A stretch of DNA of 64,000 bases from contig JANQRK010000019.1 of assembly GCA_028284585.1 (NCBI GenBank), forward strand, positions 54,161-118,160. The letters are read 5' to 3'. The position numbers were made by a program, and so were the translations under genes. The DNA is from Chromatiales bacterium (GTDB lineage: Bacteria; Pseudomonadota; Gammaproteobacteria; Chromatiales; Chromatiaceae). Below are positions 16,796 to 25,194 of this stretch, in pieces. Below the pieces are notes generated by a model. The model saw nothing but the letters and a program-made list of their open reading frames with translations, searched no databases and had not been told where the DNA came from. Each line of letters starts with the position of its first letter. Position 1 is the stretch's first letter.

Positions 16796-17380
16796 ATGCC
16801 CGATTTCTCGGTAATAGCGGATGTATCGGAAACCTTGGAAGCAGTGCTGACAGATGCACTGAGTACCCTTGCACCTGGGCCGCCGATAGCAGAGCTGCAC
16901 GACCTGAGCGGCCCCGTTGCGACCAATCCGCCCCGAGTGACGCTGTTCCTCTACGAGGTAGTCGAGGATCACACGGTTCGCAATCGGCCGGCGCCCAGGA
17001 CGGTGACGCCGCCTAACCTGACACAAGAGAAGCCGCCGGTGCCGCTGCTGCTCCGCTACCTGCTCACGCCGTGGAGCGGCGACATCCTGACTGACCATCG
17101 AATGCTTGGGCGCTCCATCCAGGTCCTTTATGACGGGGCCAATCTTAGCGGCCCGCAGTTGCAAGGCGGTCTGGCTGGAACCAGTGAGGCCCTGAAACTG
17201 AAACTGGCACCGCTGACGCTCGAGGAGCGCTCGCGTGTATTCGCTGCGACCCAGGAACGTTACCACCTGTCGGTCACGTACGAAGTCCGCGTCGTCAATC
17301 TGGATCCCATCCATCAGACAGTTCACACGCCTGTTCGCGAACGCACGCTTATTGGTGCCGGACCGGTGCCGGGCTCATGA
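16796..17380 (+). CDS. eCIS cap/tail-terminator protein (Pvc16/Afp16-like, DUF4255)
   Basis: First gene of the contractile injection operon. The 194-residue protein fits DUF4255: an N-terminal DVSETLEAVLTDAL segment, TLFLYEVVEDHTVRN, PVPLLLRYLLTPWSGD, and TDHRMLGRSIQVLYD around residues 100-115. In Afp and PVC particles this family ends the tail tube and sheath at the top and controls sheath length. It starts 52 bp after the sigma-54 -12 element. Its stop overlaps the start of the next gene (ATGA). The family call is firm; the exact place in this particle is taken from homologues. Confidence 0.82.
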   Translation: MPDFSVIADVSETLEAVLTDALSTLAPGPPIAELHDLSGPVATNPPRVTLFLYEVVEDHTVRNRPAPRTVTPPNLTQEKPPVPLLLRYLLTPWSGDILTDHRMLGRSIQVLYDGANLSGPQLQGGLAGTSEALKLKLAPLTLEERSRVFAATQERYHLSVTYEVRVVNLDPIHQTVHTPVRERTLIGAGPVPGS

Positions 17381-18039
17381 CCAGCTGGCAGCAGATACCC
17401 GGCGAGCGGCTAACGATGTACAGCCCGGTCGGACTGAATCTGATCGACGACTTCTCGGGCGCAAACCCGGTCGGGCGATTCGAAGCCGAACTGGACGAAC
17501 AGGACACGGCCGGCGACTGGCATTCGACCACAATCCAGGCCGTACGATCGCTGGGAAATACGCTCGTGTACCCGGGCCTTGGACGCACCGTCGAGACGGC
17601 GGTAACGCCGATACGTCGATACAGGGTGCGTCTGGCCAGCCGCTTCTACCGCGCCGACTATCTGATGAACGATGACGGGATCGAATTCGACGTTCACCCA
17701 TACAACGACGACACACCGCCCGCGGTGATTCCGAATCAGCCCGTCGACGTTTTCCTTCTACCGTCTGCCAGCTATCCGTTTCCCGGTCATGTACGCGTCC
17801 TGCGCGGCGAGGTCGTGGACAACCTGGGCGATCCCGTCGCCAACGTCGAAGTCGTCGAAGGGGCAAGAGAAAGAGTTCTGACCGATGCGCGAGGTGAATT
17901 CGCGCTGCCGTTACGCTGGCCGGCACTGTCCGGCCCGGTACAGATAGACGCCGTTGATCATCGCACAGGTCGCAATGGCTCCATCAACGCAACGTTGCCT
18001 GCGGATCTTGCGCACAGCAACACCATAACCATCAACTGA
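17377..18039 (+). CDS. eCIS-associated protein with C-terminal carboxypeptidase-regulatory-like domain
   Basis: The 220-residue product has an N-terminal half of unknown family (residues 1-130, beta-rich, with ADYLMNDDGIEFDVHPYNDD) and a C-terminal Ig-like segment. That segment, VLRGEVVDNLGDPVANVEVVEG followed by VLTDARGEFALPL, is the pattern of carboxypeptidase-regulatory or transthyretin-like domains. It is coupled by ATGA to the DUF4255 gene and precedes the first sheath gene. Such Ig-like modules often decorate phage-tail surfaces. A surface, collar or cap-accessory role is inference; no catalytic motif is present. Confidence 0.55.
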   Translation: MTSWQQIPGERLTMYSPVGLNLIDDFSGANPVGRFEAELDEQDTAGDWHSTTIQAVRSLGNTLVYPGLGRTVETAVTPIRRYRVRLASRFYRADYLMNDDGIEFDVHPYNDDTPPAVIPNQPVDVFLLPSASYPFPGHVRVLRGEVVDNLGDPVANVEVVEGARERVLTDARGEFALPLRWPALSGPVQIDAVDHRTGRNGSINATLPADLAHSNTITIN

Positions 18040-18057
18040 CAACAGAGGTATACGACA

Positions 18058-20049
18058 ATGCCGGTTTATCTATCTCCAGGTGTTTACGTCGAAGAAGTTC
18101 CCGGCGGACCCCGACCCATCGAAGCAGTCGGGACCAATATCACCGGGTTTGTCGGACTGACGGAGCGCGGGCCGACCCGGCCCCGTCTCGTAACCAACTG
18201 GGGCGAATTCAAACGCTGGTTCGGCGAAGAAATCGATGTCAACCAGTCCTATCTGCCGTATGCCGTACGTGGGTATTTCGAGAATGACGGCAGCGCCGCA
18301 TTCATTGCCCGCGTCGTAAGCTTGGACGGAGCGGGTCCGGCAACCGCTGCGGCGATGGACCTCGCAACGCAGGACGCCGGCGGCGCGAACCTGCCCAACA
18401 ACGTGTTGCGCCTGACCGCGAACGGTCCTGGCGCCTGGGGCGGCCAGATGCTCATCTGGGTCAGCGCGGCCAGCATGGCCGATCCAACCGCTGCGCCACC
18501 GCGCGACTGGTTCCGAGTGACGGTGCTGTACTACCGCGACGGCATTCCCTCACCGTTCGTCAATCCTCTGGATCCCGCGAACCTCGCCAATCCGCTGCGG
18601 CGCGAGCCCGATGTCCTGGAAGATTTCGACAACCTGACATTCGACGCCGGGCGTTCGAACAACGTCGTTGCCGCAATCGGCCGGTCGTCGAAACTGCTCG
18701 AGGCGGAGTACATCGACACCTCGGTGATCCCGAATGTCCCGGGCACGCCGGCGCGCGTGACGGACCTCACGGCAGCAATGAATACCGCGAGTGTCGACCT
18801 CAGCACTGACGATCCGGATACGGAGCTGCGTGTCAGCGCCAGGGGACCCGGCACGTGGGCCAACACCTACACGGTGACGGTCGAACCGGGTACACAAGGC
18901 GGTACGTTTCGCGTCATCATCTCCGACGGCGTAACGGACGTCGAAACTTTCGACAACCTGCCGGACGCGAGTCCCGACCTCGCGCTTGCGCAGATCAACA
19001 GTGCCTCACAATACGTTCACCTGTCGTGGAACGAGGCCAATCCGCCCAATCCGGTCACGCCGACGCACCCGGACGATACCGGCGGGGCGTCGCCGCTCCT
19101 CGGTGGCTCCGACAACTCACCGGTTGGCGGCTCCGATGGTGCGCCCATTACGCCTGTCGACTATGCCGGTGACCCGGCCGCCGACCCGGAACAACGCACC
19201 GGGCTCGCGGGCCTCGCACAGATCGATGAAGTCAGCCTCCTGGTGGCACCCGATGCCAGTCTTCCCGGCAATTTCCAGATCATGAACGACGTGGTCAACC
19301 AGTGCGAGTCGCTCAAGGACCGCTTCGGAATACTGGCGTCCGAGCCGGGTATTGGCGACGTGCAGGCGGTCAATCCACCGCGCGACAGCAGCTACGGCGC
19401 CGTCTACTTCCCGTGGATACGGGTTAGCGACGCTCGCTCGCAGGATACCTTGCTCGTCCCGCCCGTTGGCCATGTTGCCGGCATCTATGCAAGAACCGAC
19501 GTCGCACGCGGCGTGCACAAGGCACCGGCCAACGCACCGGTCCTAGGCATGGTCAACGTCAATCTCAACGCCACCAGACGTCCGCTCGAATTCACGATCA
19601 GCAAGGGCGGCCACGACATCCTCAATCCGAAGGGCGTCAACGCCATTCGCGACTTTCGATCCGACGGTCGCGGCATACGGGTATGGGGTGCGCGCACGAT
19701 GTCGAGCGATCCGGAGTGGCGCTACGTCAACGTCCGTCGACTCTTCCTCATGGTCGAGGAATCCATCGACGAAGGCACGCAATGGGTCGTGTTCGAACCC
19801 AACGAGGAAAAGACCTGGGCACGTGTACGCCAGTCCGTCAGCAATTTTCTGCTGACCGTCTGGCGCTCGGGAGCACTCCGTGGCGTAACCCAGGAAGAGG
19901 CTTTCTTCGTCAACTGCGACCGAACGACGATGACTGAAGCGGATATCGACGCGGGCAGGCTCATCTGCGAGGTCGGTATTGCCCCGGTTAAGCCCGCCGA
20001 GTTCGTCATCTTCCGCATCCAGCAGAAGGCGCTGGAGCAGACCGCCTAA
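18058..20049 (+). CDS. Contractile sheath protein 1 (Pvc2-like)
   Basis: This 663-residue protein is the main sheath candidate. The start follows ACAGAGGTATACGACA. The N-terminal PVYLSPGVYVEEVPGGPRPIE and GFVGLTERGP are the standard sheath opening. The C-terminal quarter carries the conserved core (ILNPKGVNAIRDFRSDGRGIRVWGARTMS, WRYVNVRRLFLMVEESI) and the ending ICEVGIAPVKPAEFVIFRIQQ. The middle (about 90-370) is an insertion with proline- and glycine-rich loops (SPLLGGSDNSPVGGSDG) that would lie on the outside. The sheath contracts to drive the tube into the target. A second, shorter sheath gene follows. Confidence 0.93.
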   Translation: MPVYLSPGVYVEEVPGGPRPIEAVGTNITGFVGLTERGPTRPRLVTNWGEFKRWFGEEIDVNQSYLPYAVRGYFENDGSAAFIARVVSLDGAGPATAAAMDLATQDAGGANLPNNVLRLTANGPGAWGGQMLIWVSAASMADPTAAPPRDWFRVTVLYYRDGIPSPFVNPLDPANLANPLRREPDVLEDFDNLTFDAGRSNNVVAAIGRSSKLLEAEYIDTSVIPNVPGTPARVTDLTAAMNTASVDLSTDDPDTELRVSARGPGTWANTYTVTVEPGTQGGTFRVIISDGVTDVETFDNLPDASPDLALAQINSASQYVHLSWNEANPPNPVTPTHPDDTGGASPLLGGSDNSPVGGSDGAPITPVDYAGDPAADPEQRTGLAGLAQIDEVSLLVAPDASLPGNFQIMNDVVNQCESLKDRFGILASEPGIGDVQAVNPPRDSSYGAVYFPWIRVSDARSQDTLLVPPVGHVAGIYARTDVARGVHKAPANAPVLGMVNVNLNATRRPLEFTISKGGHDILNPKGVNAIRDFRSDGRGIRVWGARTMSSDPEWRYVNVRRLFLMVEESIDEGTQWVVFEPNEEKTWARVRQSVSNFLLTVWRSGALRGVTQEEAFFVNCDRTTMTEADIDAGRLICEVGIAPVKPAEFVIFRIQQKALEQTA

Positions 20050-20073
20050 TTCGAAAACAGCAGGAGTAGAACT

Positions 20074-20535
20074 ATGCCTCCCATTGAAAGAGATGACCCG
20101 TATGGCGTCTTCAACTTCGAGGTCGAAATCACCGGTGTGACTGACGACGGCAGTTCCGTCCGCGCCTCATTCAGCGAGGTTTCCGGGCTGGAGGTCGAAC
20201 AAGAAGCCATCGACTACCGAAACGGCAGCGAGGACATTCGAGCGCGGAAACTGCCCGGTCTCAAAAAATTCACCAACATCACGATGAAGCGCGGGATCAC
20301 CGGGCACCTGGACTTCTGGAACTGGATCCGCACAGCCATGAAAGGCCAGGTCCAGCGTGCCGATGGCTCGATCATATTGCTCGATGAGAATCGGCAGGAA
20401 GTGCAGCGCTGGAACTTCACGCGCGGCTGGCCTTGCAAATACACGGGGCCAGGGCTCAACGCGGCGAACAGCGAGGTTGCCATTGAAACGCTCGAAGTCT
20501 GTCACGAATCGCTCGATATCGACGGCCAGAGCTGA
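20074..20535 (+). CDS. Tail tube protein 1 (Pvc1/gp19-like)
   Basis: The 153-residue protein fits the T4 gp19-like tube family: DPYGVFNFEVEITGV at the start, SEVSGLEVEQEAIDYRNG, LPGLKKFTNITMKRGITGHLDFWNWI, and the closing VAIETLEVCHESLDI. A clear GCAGGAG ribosome site precedes it. It stacks as rings to form the inner tube that is expelled on contraction. It sits between the two sheath genes; its stop overlaps the start of the second sheath by one base. Confidence 0.92.
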   Translation: MPPIERDDPYGVFNFEVEITGVTDDGSSVRASFSEVSGLEVEQEAIDYRNGSEDIRARKLPGLKKFTNITMKRGITGHLDFWNWIRTAMKGQVQRADGSIILLDENRQEVQRWNFTRGWPCKYTGPGLNAANSEVAIETLEVCHESLDIDGQS

Positions 20536-22124
20536 TGACAGCCACCTCCGCCAGTCTTCCCGGGGTCTATTTCGAAGTACAGCCGCCGCTCGACGAGCAG
20601 TCGCCGCTTCGAACGGATATCGCGGCGTTCGCGGGTGTAACCCGCCGCGGGCCGGTCGGTGCGGCGCAGCGAATCACGGGCTGGCAGCAGTTTCTCAAGA
20701 CATTCGGCGGCATCATCGCCGGGGGCGACCTCGCGCTGGCGCTGCGCGGCTACTTCGAGAACGGCGGAGAAATCGCACATGTCGTGCGGCTCGCCGGCGC
20801 ACCGCTGGCGACTGCATCCGGCCAATGGGACCTGGGCACGGTCAACATGGGCACCATGCAATGGGTCGGCGATGCACCGGCGGCCGGCGCGTTCGAAGCG
20901 TCGTCGCACCGGATTCACGCAACCAGCCCGGGTAAGTGGGGCAATGACATCAAAGTCGATTTTCGCTACCGCCGTTTCGGCGACTCCGGTGAACCGCAGG
21001 TCGACATTGTCGTCCGATGCCCGGGCGAAGAAACCGAGTACATCGCCGGCATTCCACCGGCCGGGTTGATCGACGAGGTTGCGGCCAGGTCGAGCCTGAT
21101 TCGGCTGGAGGCGCTGGCGCTGGCGCCGGCGCCCGAGCCCGTCGCCGATTCAGGTCCACTGCGCATGGCGTGGACGGATGTCACGACGACCGGCGGTCTT
21201 CACGCCGATCCCACCCATGACGACTACCTGGCTGCCGCCGAGGCGCTGTCGGTCATTCGCGAGTCGGCCCTGATCGCGTTCCCGGACTTGCACAGCCTGG
21301 CCGGCGAACAAACCCAGCAACGCAATGTGCTCGCCGTGGCAATCGCCGAAGCCGATTCGAAGCTGGACAGGCAGGTAATCGCGACGCTGCCGCGAACCGT
21401 CGACGACGTCGCCGTCGCGCAGAACTGGATGAGGGACGCGAGGCTCGGATTCGGCGAAGGGCTGATTCGATCGCTCGCGATCTACCACCCATGGATTGCG
21501 GTCGAAGATCCGGCGGGTGACACGAACTCGCCGCATCGGAACATTTCGCCCGTTGGACACATTGCAGGTGTGATCAGCCGACTGGACCGGGAGCGGGGCG
21601 CGCACTACACGCCCGCGAATGTCGTCGTCGACGACGCCATCGATGTGACAGCCGCGTACTCGCGAGATAGGCAGGCGCTGCTGCTTGCGGACGGCGTCAA
21701 CCTGATTCGCTGCCAGAGCGGCAGGGGTCTACAGGTCTGGGGAGGCAAGACTGCGGCTGATCCTCGACGTCACTGGGAGCACGTATTTCTTGCGCACCGT
21801 CGACTGATTCACCGGCTTGTGCGTGCCATCCGGCGCGTCGCCGAACCGCTGGTATTCGACGTCAATGGCCCGGCACTGCGCCTGACCCTGGTCCGCGCGA
21901 TAACCGGCGTCCTGCTCGAGGCATTTCGCGCCGGAGGCCTGAAAGGCGATCGTCCGGAAGAGGGTTTCCGCGTTGTCTGTGACGAGTCCAACAATCCCGA
22001 GGAAGAACAGGACCTCGGCCGCGTGCACTGCGAAATCTGTGTGGCGCCTGCCGTGCCGATGGAGTTCATCGTGCTGCAGGTCACGTTCAGCACTGAGGGT
22101 CAGCTGGAGGTCATCGCGCAATGA
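20535..22124 (+). CDS. Contractile sheath protein 2 (Pvc3/Pvc4-like)
   Basis: The 529-residue protein has the same sheath opening (SLPGVYFEVQPPL, FAGVTRRGPVGAAQRI) and core (LLLADGVNLIRCQSGRGLQVWGGKTAA, WEHVFLAHRRLIHRLVRAIR) as the first sheath. It has a different, shorter insertion and a divergent C-terminus (HCEICVAPAVPMEFIVLQVTF). PVC-type particles use a minor sheath next to the baseplate or as a second layer, and this copy is the likely equivalent. It overlaps the preceding tube gene by one base and the next tube gene by four. Confidence 0.9.
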   Translation: MTATSASLPGVYFEVQPPLDEQSPLRTDIAAFAGVTRRGPVGAAQRITGWQQFLKTFGGIIAGGDLALALRGYFENGGEIAHVVRLAGAPLATASGQWDLGTVNMGTMQWVGDAPAAGAFEASSHRIHATSPGKWGNDIKVDFRYRRFGDSGEPQVDIVVRCPGEETEYIAGIPPAGLIDEVAARSSLIRLEALALAPAPEPVADSGPLRMAWTDVTTTGGLHADPTHDDYLAAAEALSVIRESALIAFPDLHSLAGEQTQQRNVLAVAIAEADSKLDRQVIATLPRTVDDVAVAQNWMRDARLGFGEGLIRSLAIYHPWIAVEDPAGDTNSPHRNISPVGHIAGVISRLDRERGAHYTPANVVVDDAIDVTAAYSRDRQALLLADGVNLIRCQSGRGLQVWGGKTAADPRRHWEHVFLAHRRLIHRLVRAIRRVAEPLVFDVNGPALRLTLVRAITGVLLEAFRAGGLKGDRPEEGFRVVCDESNNPEEEQDLGRVHCEICVAPAVPMEFIVLQVTFSTEGQLEVIAQ

Positions 22125-22642
22125 AGGACCCGTTACCCGGATTCAAGTTCATTGTGACCCTCGACCGGGCAGACGCCTATCTGCCGCCCGCACAAGCTGC
22201 GTTGCTTTCGGAGGTCGAGAACGGCGAGTTTTACTCGGCGAAAGGCCTGGGCGGCGAGCTGGAAGTGACGTCTTATCCCGAAGGCGGGCTCAACTACTAC
22301 GTGCACCAGCTTCCCGTGCGGCATTCGTGGAGCAACATCGTGCTCGAGCGTGGCGTCGTGAGCGACCTGCAGCTATGGAACTGGTACGAGAGCGGCCTGA
22401 CACGATCGCTGGGTGCGCGACGCGATGGATCGATCACGCTCATGACGCCGGCCGGCGAGCGCGCAGTCGCGTGGAATTTTCGCGGCGGCATGGCCGTGAA
22501 ATGGTCCGGGCCGGACATGGCTGCAACCGAAAGTGCGGTCGCACTCGAAAGCCTCGAGATTGCCCATCACGGAATCGAGCTCGTCGGCGCAACGCTCGAC
22601 ATCGGCGAGCTTGTCGAATCCGCAATCGAGTTCTTCAGCTGA
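22121..22642 (+). CDS. Tail tube protein 2 (Pvc5-like initiator)
   Basis: A 173-residue gp19-like tube paralogue: GFKFIVTLDRADAY, SAKGLGGELEVTSYPEGG, HSWSNIVLERGVVSDLQLWNWY, SAVALESLEIAHHGIEL. It is longer than tube protein 1 by about 20 residues (an N-terminal PPAQAALLSEVENGEF stretch and a C-terminal ELVESAIEFFS). In PVC and Afp the second tube protein joins the tube to the hub, and the position just before the LysM and hub genes fits that. ATGA coupling to the sheath upstream and TGATG coupling to the small gene downstream. Confidence 0.88.
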   Translation: MKDPLPGFKFIVTLDRADAYLPPAQAALLSEVENGEFYSAKGLGGELEVTSYPEGGLNYYVHQLPVRHSWSNIVLERGVVSDLQLWNWYESGLTRSLGARRDGSITLMTPAGERAVAWNFRGGMAVKWSGPDMAATESAVALESLEIAHHGIELVGATLDIGELVESAIEFFS

Positions 22643-22830
22643 TGGTCACCATCGAGAAACTCGAGATCCAGTTCGACGTCGAGGCGAGCGACGAGCAGGA
22701 AATGTTTCGCGAACTGTTCAATCGCAACATCCGGGAGTGGCGGCAACTGCAGGCGGAAGAAGACCGGATACGGCGGATGATCGAGCGGGACCGTGGCATC
22801 GGTGATCGGCACAACTCGGAGGATATGTAG
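22642..22830 (+). CDS. Small helical eCIS protein (Pvc6/DUF5908-like)
   Basis: A 62-residue protein starting at ATG 22642, overlapping the stop of tube protein 2 (TGATG) and sharing a base with the GTG of the next gene. It begins MVTIEKLEIQFDVEAS, like the short DUF5908 proteins found at this place in other eCIS loci, and continues as a charged helix (REWRQLQAEEDRIRRMIERDR). Family assignment rests on position, size and the N-terminal beta-strand pattern. Role unknown; probably assembly or baseplate-associated. Confidence 0.6.
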   Translation: MVTIEKLEIQFDVEASDEQEMFRELFNRNIREWRQLQAEEDRIRRMIERDRGIGDRHNSEDM

Positions 22831-23492
22831 TGGAAACACCCGTACAAACCGCTGGCCAGGGCCTCGTACGCGCGTACCTGGAGGTACTCGCACCGGAAAA
22901 CGTTGCGACGCCGATCATTCCGCTGCGATTCAACCCCACCGAGTATCAGCTGCAGAAGACCAACAACTTCGCCGAAATCCCGATCCCGGGGCTGGAATCG
23001 CCGCCGATCCAGTTCGTTCGCGGCGCGTGCGAAAAACTGACGGTGGAACTGCTCGCCGATACGTCCGACACGCTCGAAGACGTTCGCACGAAGTACACCG
23101 ACAAGCTTCGCGACCTGATGCGCATCAATCCGGACCTGCACGGGCCGCCGATCGTACGACTCATCTGGGACGACCAGGTGTTCAAGGGGGTTGTGGAGTC
23201 GCTGAACATCACCTACGTGCTGTTTTCGCCGGACGGGGTTCCCTGGCGTGCAAAGCTGAATCTCGTTCTCAAGGAGTATCGCCCGGTCGAAGTTCAGGTG
23301 GAGGAGATCCCGACGTCGTCACCGGACGTCGACAAGTTTCACACGCTCGTTCGCGGCGAAACGCTCGCGATCGTCGCATGGAAGGCCTTCGGTGATGCCA
23401 CCAAGTGGCGCGAGATTGCGGCAAACAACGGTATCAGCGACCCGCGTAGCGTCGAGCCCGGAACCGTGCTCGACATTCCGAGGCTGAGGTAA
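22830..23492 (+). CDS. LysM tube-hub adaptor (Pvc7-like)
   Basis: GTG start at 22830 within TAGTG, preceded by GGAGG. The 220-residue product has the contractile-injection tube/adaptor domain (PLRFNPTEYQLQKTNNFAEIPIPG, LTVELLADTSDTLEDVR, PPIVRLIWDDQVFKGVVESLNITYVLFSPDG) in residues 1-165. A LysM-like module is at the C-terminus (FHTLVRGETLAIVAWKAFGD, WREIAANNGI, GTVLDIPRL). This is the standard Pvc7/gp53-like layout, which joins the tube to the hub and baseplate. Gene order matches PVC exactly here. Confidence 0.88.
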   Translation: METPVQTAGQGLVRAYLEVLAPENVATPIIPLRFNPTEYQLQKTNNFAEIPIPGLESPPIQFVRGACEKLTVELLADTSDTLEDVRTKYTDKLRDLMRINPDLHGPPIVRLIWDDQVFKGVVESLNITYVLFSPDGVPWRAKLNLVLKEYRPVEVQVEEIPTSSPDVDKFHTLVRGETLAIVAWKAFGDATKWREIAANNGISDPRSVEPGTVLDIPRLR

Positions 23493-23496
23493 CGCC

Positions 23497-24648
23497 ATGG
23501 TGAGCCCATCCCGCGTTGCAGGCCTTCCTGACACGAGCTACTACGCGCCGAATTTCCGCGTGGAAGTCGAGGGCGAAGAGCTGGATCAGGAAACGCACGG
23601 CGACATCCTGCAGGTCAAGGTCGTCATGGACATGGAAAACATGACGAGCTTCGACTTCACGGTCAACAACTGGAACGACAAGACGGTCGGCTTCAAGTAC
23701 AGCGACAAGTCGACCTTCGACGTCGGCAAGAACGTGCACATCGAGATGGGCTACGCCGACGATATGTTGTCGATGGTGACCGGACAGATCACGTCGATGA
23801 CACCCCGGTTCGCCGATGGCCAGGCGTCGACCCTGACCGTTGCCGGGCAGGACGGCATGGCGCCTCTGCGGGACAGCAAACCCGAGGATGGCGAAAGAAT
23901 CCAGTACCTCAACAAAGCCGACTGGGAAATCGCACAGGAAATCGCCGAGCGGCATGAACTCAGATTCGAGGCCACGCGAGAAGGCGAAGTTCACGCCGAG
24001 GTGATCCAGCGAAACCAGGATGATGCGCAGTTTCTCATGGAGCGCGCAAAACGAATCGACTTTGACTGCTTCATCCTGACCGATCCGATTACCGCAGAAT
24101 CCACGTTGCACTTCGTCAGGCCCCCGGACGGTCGCGAAGCCGGGCCAATTCGCGTGTACCAGTTCCGCTGGGGTGAGAGCCTGATCAGCTTCACGCCGAC
24201 GATCAACCTGTCGCGACAGGTCGGTCGGGTCACCGTGCGCGGCTGGGACGACCGGACGAAACAGGCGATCGTGTATACGGCAACCCCGGAGGACATTCCC
24301 GAAGAAGATCGCGGACCAACTGGTCCCGAGATTATTGCGGCGGCCATGCCGCGGCGGCAGGAAATCGTCGTCGACTCGCCCGTAACGAGCGTCGAGGAGG
24401 CCCGAATCCTCGCCGAAACCCGCTTGAACGAGCGGGCATACGAATTCGTGACGGGAGTCGGCCGCTGCATCGGCCTGCCCGATCTGCGATGTGGGGACAA
24501 CATCGAGTTACACCGGCTCGGCCGATTTAACGGCACCTACTACGTCAAGAAACTGACTCACACAATCGGCAGTAGCGGCTACACCACCGACTTCGAAGTG
24601 CGCCGGCTGCACGATCCGATTCCGACAGACGAAGAGGGAGGAGAGTAG
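23497..24648 (+). CDS. Baseplate hub protein (VgrG/Pvc8 N-terminal part)
   Basis: The 383-residue protein has the phage late-control-D/gp27-like hub fold: YAPNFRVEVEGEELD, DMENMTSFDFTVNN, ITSMTPRFADGQASTLTVAGQD, DAQFLMERAKRIDFDCFIL, and LFMV-free C-terminal YYVKKLTHTIGSSGYTTDFEVRR. In full VgrG or Pvc8 proteins the OB-fold and spike are fused to this part. Here they are in the next gene, which starts by GTG overlapping the stop (TAGTG). The hub caps the tube as a trimer and carries the spike. Confidence 0.88.
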   Translation: MVSPSRVAGLPDTSYYAPNFRVEVEGEELDQETHGDILQVKVVMDMENMTSFDFTVNNWNDKTVGFKYSDKSTFDVGKNVHIEMGYADDMLSMVTGQITSMTPRFADGQASTLTVAGQDGMAPLRDSKPEDGERIQYLNKADWEIAQEIAERHELRFEATREGEVHAEVIQRNQDDAQFLMERAKRIDFDCFILTDPITAESTLHFVRPPDGREAGPIRVYQFRWGESLISFTPTINLSRQVGRVTVRGWDDRTKQAIVYTATPEDIPEEDRGPTGPEIIAAAMPRRQEIVVDSPVTSVEEARILAETRLNERAYEFVTGVGRCIGLPDLRCGDNIELHRLGRFNGTYYVKKLTHTIGSSGYTTDFEVRRLHDPIPTDEEGGE

Positions 24649-25190
24649 TGGTTGCAGCTGCCCGATCGCAGAGTCTTGACCGTCGTTTTTACGGCATCTT
24701 CGAAGGGATCGTGACCCATGTTGGCGACGATCTGCAGGAAGGCATGGTCAAGGTCAACCTGCCCTGGCTGGACGGCCACACGACATCAGAGTGGAGCCCG
24801 GTAATGCAGTTTTTCGCGGGGCCGGACCACGGCGCGTTCTTCATCCCCGAAGTCGACAGCCTCGTGTTGTGCATGGCGCGGCACGGCGATCTGCGTCGCC
24901 TCGTCATTGTGGGTGGGTTGTACAACGGCGTCGACAAACCGCCCGTCGATCACGAGCGCCGGCGTCATCTGCGCACACCTTCCGGTCAGACGCTGGGCTT
25001 CATCGACGCCAACGACAACACGGCCGGTGCCGTGTATCTCGAGAGTTCAGCGGGCGACCGGATAATGCTGACGTCGGGCGGAACCGTTCACCTCAAGGCG
25101 ATGGGCACGCTGATCCTCGAGGGTTCGCAGGTCGTGTTGCGCGGCCCCGGGTGGGAACGACTGGTCGCAATGAACCGGAACACGGTGTAG
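24648..25190 (+). CDS. Spike protein with OB-fold (gpV/gp5-like)
   Basis: GTG start overlapping the hub stop. The 180-residue protein has the gpV/VgrG OB-fold (RFYGIFEGIVTHVGDDLQEGMVKVNLPWLDG, EWSPVMQFFAGPDHGAFFIPEVDSLVL, LVIVGGLYNGVDKPP). A short repetitive beta-spike tail follows (HLRTPSGQTLGFID, SSAGDRIMLTSGGTVHLKAMGTLILEG). It forms the tip that pierces the target membrane. I see no separate PAAR cap gene in the operon, so this tail or the next protein may end the spike. Confidence 0.86.
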   Translation: MVAAARSQSLDRRFYGIFEGIVTHVGDDLQEGMVKVNLPWLDGHTTSEWSPVMQFFAGPDHGAFFIPEVDSLVLCMARHGDLRRLVIVGGLYNGVDKPPVDHERRRHLRTPSGQTLGFIDANDNTAGAVYLESSAGDRIMLTSGGTVHLKAMGTLILEGSQVVLRGPGWERLVAMNRNTV

Positions 25191-25194
25191 GCGC

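Noticed and set aside
21973..22641. Long frame extending the small Pvc6-like gene upstream
   Set aside because: It overlaps both the sheath 2 and tube 2 genes in another frame; the start at 22642 is coupled to the tube stop and fits the small family.
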